DNA from: Shewanella corallii
Lineage (GTDB): Bacteria > Pseudomonadota > Gammaproteobacteria > Enterobacterales > Shewanellaceae
Assembly: GCF_023349125.1 (NCBI RefSeq)
Contig: NZ_JAKIKT010000011.1
Coordinates: 41,220 to 105,219 of the forward strand
Length of the DNA: 64,000 nt
Direction: 5' to 3'
Shown here one piece after another: positions 60,255 to 64,000 of the stretch; the stretch's first letter is position 1, and each line of letters starts with the position of its first letter. The position numbers were made by a program, and so were the translations under genes. A model generated the notes under the pieces. The model had not been told where the DNA came from and searched no databases. It worked only from the letters and a program-made list of their open reading frames with translations.

Positions 60255-60869
60255 ATGGGGATCAGAGCGCAACAAAAAGAAAAAACCAGACGGGCTTTGG
60301 TTGATGCAGCATTTAACCAGCTGAGTGCGGAAAGAAGTTTTTCCAGTCTGAGCCTGCGGGAGGTTGCCCGGGAAGCCAATATCGCACCGACCTCTTTTTA
60401 TCGTCACTTCAAGGATATGAACGAACTTGGATTGACCATGGTAGATGAAGGTGGCCTGACGCTGAGACAGATGATGCGTAAAGGACGCCAGCGTGCTGAG
60501 GCCGGTGGCAGTGTCATCCGTATTTCGGTGGAAACCTTTATGGAAGTACTGGATTCCAACCCCAACGTATTCCGCATTTTGCTGCACGAACGTTCTGGCA
60601 CCTCCGCCGCTTTCCGCGCTGCGGTTGCCCGGGAGATAGAACATTTTATTTCTGAGTTGGCGCATTACACGGAAGACAGAGTCGGCCGCAATCCCGAGCT
60701 GGCCCGGGCCCAGGCTGAAGCTCTGGTGACCCTGGTGTTCAACGCTGGTGCTGCCGCTCTGGATATGAAGCGGGTTGAACGCAAAGAGCTGGCCGAGCAG
60801 TTGGTGATGCAACTGCGCATGGTCGCCAAAGGTGCCGAGGCACTTCAGCACAAGCTGGATGGTAAATAA
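60255..60869 (+). CDS. fabR: TetR-family fatty acid regulator FabR
   Basis: 204 residues from ATG 60255, giving the E. coli FabR opening MGIRAQQKEKTRRALVDAAF; the GTG at 60243 adds four residues. Helix-turn-helix SSLSLREVAREANIAPTSFYRHFKD. Ligand-binding C-terminal domain shares ERSGTSAAFRAAVAREIEHF with the family. It represses unsaturated fatty-acid genes in response to the acyl pool. Here its likely target is the divergent desaturase. Confidence 0.95.
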   Translation: MGIRAQQKEKTRRALVDAAFNQLSAERSFSSLSLREVAREANIAPTSFYRHFKDMNELGLTMVDEGGLTLRQMMRKGRQRAEAGGSVIRISVETFMEVLDSNPNVFRILLHERSGTSAAFRAAVAREIEHFISELAHYTEDRVGRNPELARAQAEALVTLVFNAGAAALDMKRVERKELAEQLVMQLRMVAKGAEALQHKLDGK

Positions 60870-60893
60870 CTGCTATCCGGAACAACAGACAAA

Positions 60894-60921
60894 ACAAAAG
60901 GAGCCAATTGGCTCCTTTGTT
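60894..60921. terminator. Bidirectional terminator between fabR and trmA
   Basis: AAAGGAGCCAATTGGCTCCTTT is a perfect palindrome with A- and T-rich flanks between two convergent genes. Confidence 0.9.
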
Positions 60922-60939
60922 GTATCTAAAGCGACGCGG

Positions 60940-62037
60940 TTATTTGCGCTCCAGCAGTACGCCACACTCCATATGGTGGGTGTACGGGAATTGATCAAAC
61001 AGAGCAAAACGGCTGATCTTGTGGGTTTCGCTCAGGGCATCCAGGTTGTCTCTGAGAGTATCCGGGTTACATGAGATATACAGGATGCGTTCATAGCCCT
61101 GCACCAGCTTGACTGTGTCCGGGTCCAAACCAGCGCGTGGTGGGTCTACAAAGATGGTGTTGCACACATAGCTTTTCAGATCTACGCCTTCCAGACGTTT
61201 GAACTTACGGCCGGTGCTCATGGCTTCGCTGAAGTCTTCTGCAGACATACGGAAGATCTGCAGATTCTCAACACCATTTACCTTGATATTGTATTGGGCG
61301 GCGTCCACTGACGGCTTGGCCAGTTCGGTGGCCAGTACACGGTCAAAGTTCTGCGCCAGCGCAATAGAGAAGTTACCGTTCCCACAATACAGCTCCAGCA
61401 GATCGCCACTGCTGTCTTTGGTTACATCCAGCGCCCACTCCAGCATTTTTACTGCCACTTTAGCGTTTGGCTGGGTAAAGGAGTTCTCAATCTGCTTATA
61501 GTGGTAGTCGCGACCATTAACGTTCAGGGTCTCAACCACAAAGTCGCGGTCGAGTTCGAACTTTTGCTTACGGGCGCGGCCGATCAGGTTAACGTTGAAC
61601 TTTTCAGACAGGCGGCTCTTCAGGGCCCGGGCTTCTTCCATCCAGGCATCGTCCAGCTGTCTGTGGTACAGCAAAGACACCAGAATTTCACCACTCAGGG
61701 TCGACAGGAAATCAACCTGGAACAGTTTGCGGCGCAGCACCTGATTGGGACGCAGCTCTTCCATCAGAGCGAGCATCATCTCGTTAATCAGCTTACCGGC
61801 AGGCAGATACTGGTCGGTACGTATTTTTACCTTTTCTACATTGTCGAACATATAGTAGAAGAGGTCGTCGCCATCGTGCCAAACACGAAACTCACTGCGC
61901 ATGCGGTAGTGAGTTGGATCGGATGGGAAGACTTCAAGAGCGGGTGGCAGATACTTGGCAAAATCCTGTTCCAGCAAAGCTCGCTTTTCATTTAGCTGAG
62001 CGTCATAGCTTGTTGGGTCCATAGCTGCAAAGTTCAT
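60940..62037 (-). CDS. trmA: tRNA (uracil-5-)-methyltransferase TrmA
   Basis: 365 residues. SAM-binding LLELYCGNGNFSIAL near residue 216, catalytic segment FVDPPRAGLD near residue 297 and nucleophile Cys in ISCNPDTL; the general-base Glu in MECGVLL at the C-terminus is present. It forms ribothymidine at position 54 of tRNA. No FeS-type cysteine motif, as expected for TrmA. Lies between fabR and murI as in enterobacteria, though btuB is missing. Confidence 0.97.
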   Translation of the reverse strand: MNFAAMDPTSYDAQLNEKRALLEQDFAKYLPPALEVFPSDPTHYRMRSEFRVWHDGDDLFYYMFDNVEKVKIRTDQYLPAGKLINEMMLALMEELRPNQVLRRKLFQVDFLSTLSGEILVSLLYHRQLDDAWMEEARALKSRLSEKFNVNLIGRARKQKFELDRDFVVETLNVNGRDYHYKQIENSFTQPNAKVAVKMLEWALDVTKDSSGDLLELYCGNGNFSIALAQNFDRVLATELAKPSVDAAQYNIKVNGVENLQIFRMSAEDFSEAMSTGRKFKRLEGVDLKSYVCNTIFVDPPRAGLDPDTVKLVQGYERILYISCNPDTLRDNLDALSETHKISRFALFDQFPYTHHMECGVLLERK

Positions 62038-62182
62038 GTGTCTCTTACCACCTGTGTCTGTCGTTTGGGGCGCAAATAGTATACTACAGCCAGCAGTTGT
62101 CCAGTTTCTTCACTTTACGCTTCACCAGCCAGTGTGTGAAAATTTCATTTTCCCTCCTTTCTATCAGCCAATGGGAGTTTGC

Positions 62183-62974
62183 GTGTTCCGGCCTATTCTT
62201 GTTTTTGACTCAGGTATTGGTGGTTTATCCGTACTATCGGAGATCCGTAGCCTGCTGCCCGGCCGGGATTATGTGTACCTGTTTGATAATGCAAGACTGC
62301 CCTACGGTGAATTGCAGGATGAAGTCTTGATCTCCGGTTGTGTGGACCTGGTGGTCAGACTCGCCCGGCAAATTGATGCTGCCCTGGTCGTGATAGCCTG
62401 TAATACCGCCAGTACTTTGGTTCTGCCTGCATTGCGCGCCCAACTGTCTATACCTGTAGTTGGCGTTGTTCCCGCGATTAAGCCTGCGGCCCAGTTGAGT
62501 CGGGTGGGCGAGATAGGGTTGCTGGCGACCCCAGGTACTATCAAACGTGATTACACCAGACAATTGATAGAAGACTTTGCCGGTGATTCTCAGGTTCATC
62601 TGTTTGCCAGTTCAGAGTTGGTGCTGTTGGCTGAGCGAAAGATGGCAGGAGATCCGGTTAATAATGAAGACCTGATGAAAATCCTGGCACCAATCAAGCA
62701 AACTGGCCTTGATGTGCTGGTACTGGGCTGTACTCACTTCCCTATGTTGAAGCAGGAGATGAGAGAGTGCCTGGGTGACAAGGTGTCATTACTGGATTCG
62801 GGGAAAGCTATCGCCCGCAGAGTGGACTCACTGTTACCTGATAATAGTATGGTGACTGAAAAGATGGGGTTACTGCTGGGATACCACACTACCGCGAATA
62901 TTGAGCCTGGCTTATGTGAGAGATTGGAGCTGCTGGGGTTCAGCAAATTGAGTTACTTCCCCCCGGCAGAATAG
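62183..62974 (+). CDS. murI: Glutamate racemase MurI
   Basis: 263 residues. I choose GTG 62183, which has GGGAG 5-6 bases upstream; ATG 62171 contains part of that site and a longer frame starts at 62036. The catalytic cysteines lie in VIACNTAST and VLGCTHFP; the opening FRPILVFDSGIGGLSV is the family start. It supplies D-glutamate for peptidoglycan. Directly upstream of an rRNA operon, as in E. coli. Confidence 0.96.
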   Translation: MFRPILVFDSGIGGLSVLSEIRSLLPGRDYVYLFDNARLPYGELQDEVLISGCVDLVVRLARQIDAALVVIACNTASTLVLPALRAQLSIPVVGVVPAIKPAAQLSRVGEIGLLATPGTIKRDYTRQLIEDFAGDSQVHLFASSELVLLAERKMAGDPVNNEDLMKILAPIKQTGLDVLVLGCTHFPMLKQEMRECLGDKVSLLDSGKAIARRVDSLLPDNSMVTEKMGLLLGYHTTANIEPGLCERLELLGFSKLSYFPPAE

Positions 62975-62976
62975 GA

Positions 62977-63423
62977 TCAACTGTTATCTGAGTCGCCGTT
63001 GTCCTGGGTCTTTGCTTCACGCACTTTAATGGTACGCTCTTGAAAATTGAAATCGTTCAATTTGGCAAGAGCTTCCCTGGCGCCGGACTCAGCCATTTCA
63101 ACAAAGCCAAAACCTTTACGTCGACCTGTCTTGCGATCCCGTACCAAACGTACTGTGCTTACCGCACCATATTGTTCAAATAGTTCTTTTACTTCTCCTT
63201 CGTGTACCCGATAAGGCAAGTTGCCTACATATAATGTCATCATAGGTCCCTGATAATCGGCCTGACTCTTGGCTGAAGATGCTGAAAGAAACATAAACAG
63301 CAGGGCAGCAATAATGGCGCCCGCAAAGAAAGCGATAGAAGCAGAGAATGCAGGTGCAAACTGATGAATTCCAAAAGCACCGATAAATGCGGCAATAACC
63401 ACAACTAGAAATGACTTCTGCAT
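62977..63423 (-). CDS. Membrane-anchored RRM RNA-binding protein
   Basis: 148 residues. Two membrane helices at about 4-21 and 27-47 precede an RRM (residues 62-138) with RNP2 LYVGNL and RNP1 RKGFGFVEM. The usual small soluble RRM proteins start MTLYVGNLPYR; here that Met (residue 62, ATG at 63240) has AGGGA six bases upstream, so a second, soluble product is possible. The first start has AGAAGAG five bases upstream. RNA target unknown. It ends two bases from the convergent murI. Confidence 0.88.
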   Translation of the reverse strand: MQKSFLVVVIAAFIGAFGIHQFAPAFSASIAFFAGAIIAALLFMFLSASSAKSQADYQGPMMTLYVGNLPYRVHEGEVKELFEQYGAVSTVRLVRDRKTGRRKGFGFVEMAESGAREALAKLNDFNFQERTIKVREAKTQDNGDSDNS

Positions 63424-63653
63424 AAGACTCTTCTCTAAATTATGTGAAGATAAGGTAAATGCTGTTAACAGCCTTGTTCATGGTAATGAATTATTTGCTT
63501 TAGCTCCATAGGCTTGCTGAAAATTTGAGCCGCAGCAGGAGGTGTTTGTCACAGTTTCTGGCGCAAGTTGCTGCATAATTGCCCGTAGTGGTCTATTGCT
63601 TGTTCGAAAAGTTCAATTCCTGAGCAGTCGTGCTGAGTTTCGATAAAAAGCCC
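63424..63653. other. Intergenic region upstream of the rRNA promoters
   Basis: AT-rich spacer between the RRM gene and the rRNA promoter P1. It includes a 12-base palindrome GCTGTTAACAGC (63461-63472) close to the RRM gene start. The A/T-rich stretch near 63600-63653 could hold an UP element or Fis sites. No gene is seen. Confidence 0.4.
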
Positions 63654-63681
63654 TTGCTCAATTAATTCAGCTCCCTATAAT
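63654..63681 (+). promoter_or_regulatory. rRNA operon promoter P1
   Basis: TTGCTC and a perfect TATAAT with a 16-base spacer. The context CTCCCTATAATGCGCC is, as I recall, almost identical to E. coli rrn P1, with the GC-rich discriminator that confers stringent control. Confidence 0.93.
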
Positions 63682-63687
63682 GCGCCT

Positions 63688-64000
63688 CCATCGACACGGC
63701 ACAACGGGCAGCAAAGCTTGATGAGCAGGTCGAAAGGGAAGGTCGCTAACGGCAACTGACCCTAGCATGAAAAGCCTCTTCTGAGCATTTCATCGACAGA
63801 TGAAAAAGCTCATGAAAAAAGGGCTTGACGCCAAAAAGCGGTTGTGTAGAATACGCAGCCCTCGGGGTTGAAAATAAACTTCCTCGGACGTTCTTTAAAA
63901 ATTTATTACTAGACAATCTGTGTGGACATTCACAGTAGTTGATGAGGTCGACAAAGACTTATTCTCCTTCACTGGAGACATCAATGAACGAAGTTCGCGC
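63688..64000 (+). other. rRNA operon leader (16S gene lies beyond the window)
   Basis: Transcribed leader after P1. A boxA-like antitermination element GTTCTTTAAAAA lies at 63890-63901. The sequence CTAGACAATCTGTGTGGACATT that follows is typical of gammaproteobacterial rRNA leaders. The mature 16S start (AGAGTTTGATC) is not reached. Confidence 0.85.
63825..63852 (+). promoter_or_regulatory. rRNA operon promoter P2
   Basis: TTGACG and TAGAAT with a 16-base spacer, about 170 bases downstream of P1, matching the tandem P1-P2 layout of bacterial rRNA operons. Confidence 0.85.

Noticed and set aside
1..64000. Prophage, insertion sequence or integron
   Set aside because: No transposase, integrase, inverted-repeat ends or att-like duplications were seen.

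Overview
The window is chromosomal DNA of a gammaproteobacterium, most likely an Alteromonadales member (Shewanella/Alteromonas-like). This is inferred from protein similarity and gene order: trmA/murI/rRNA operon, nudE/yrfG/hslR/hslO/pckA, and a Shewanella-style type II secretion cluster beside hslR and cysQ. Genes are densely packed on both strands with moderate GC. I see no phage, transposon, tRNA or CRISPR array, so this is largely core genome with a few accessory touches.

Region by region. 1-3.2 kb: a truncated sensor histidine kinase diverging from an HD-GYP response regulator (c-di-GMP turnover). 3.2-4.9 kb: ETF-ubiquinone oxidoreductase. 5.0-10.6 kb: a molybdenum operon, moaABCDE-modABC, led by a probable Moco riboswitch. 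10.7-14.5 kb: YgiW-like OB-fold protein, PepSY protein, OmpR-type regulator, sensor kinase and a pseudouridine synthase. 14.6-18.9 kb: three consecutive, different cryptochrome/photolyase genes, closed tail to tail by a 51-residue DUF2256 zinc-ribbon-like gene. 19.2-21.3 kb: moeA-moeB. 21.4-25.6 kb: an RND permease and its adaptor. 25.8-27.7 kb: ferritin, FMN-riboswitch-controlled ribB, and a GIY-YIG protein. 27.8-29.8 kb: a DGSG-repeat lipoprotein and a methyltransferase.

30-33 kb is a nitrosative/redox-stress block: flavohemoglobin hmp, soxR, and a divergent operon behind a perfect SoxR operator (a 24-residue ORF, a VOC protein, a flavodoxin). 33-37 kb: M14 peptidase and pckA. 37-50 kb: hslO, hslR and the full gspCDEFGHIJKLMN operon. 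50-56.5 kb: yrfG, nudE, cysQ, GNAT, two MFS transporters and a PfkB kinase. 56.7-58.8 kb: selD-mnmH (2-selenouridine in tRNA). 58.9-60.9 kb: a fatty-acid desaturase diverging from fabR with a FabR-like operator over the desaturase promoter. 60.9-64 kb: trmA, murI, a membrane-anchored RRM protein, and the promoters and boxA leader of an rRNA operon whose 16S gene lies just beyond the window.

The most notable points for follow-up are the photolyase trio plus DUF2256, the SoxR-driven micro-ORF operon, the strictly alternating DGSGD/DGSGS solenoid lipoprotein, the RRM protein with two candidate starts, and the RND pump lacking two of three proton-relay residues. All functional assignments rest on reading the sequence and recalled family knowledge; no database search was run.
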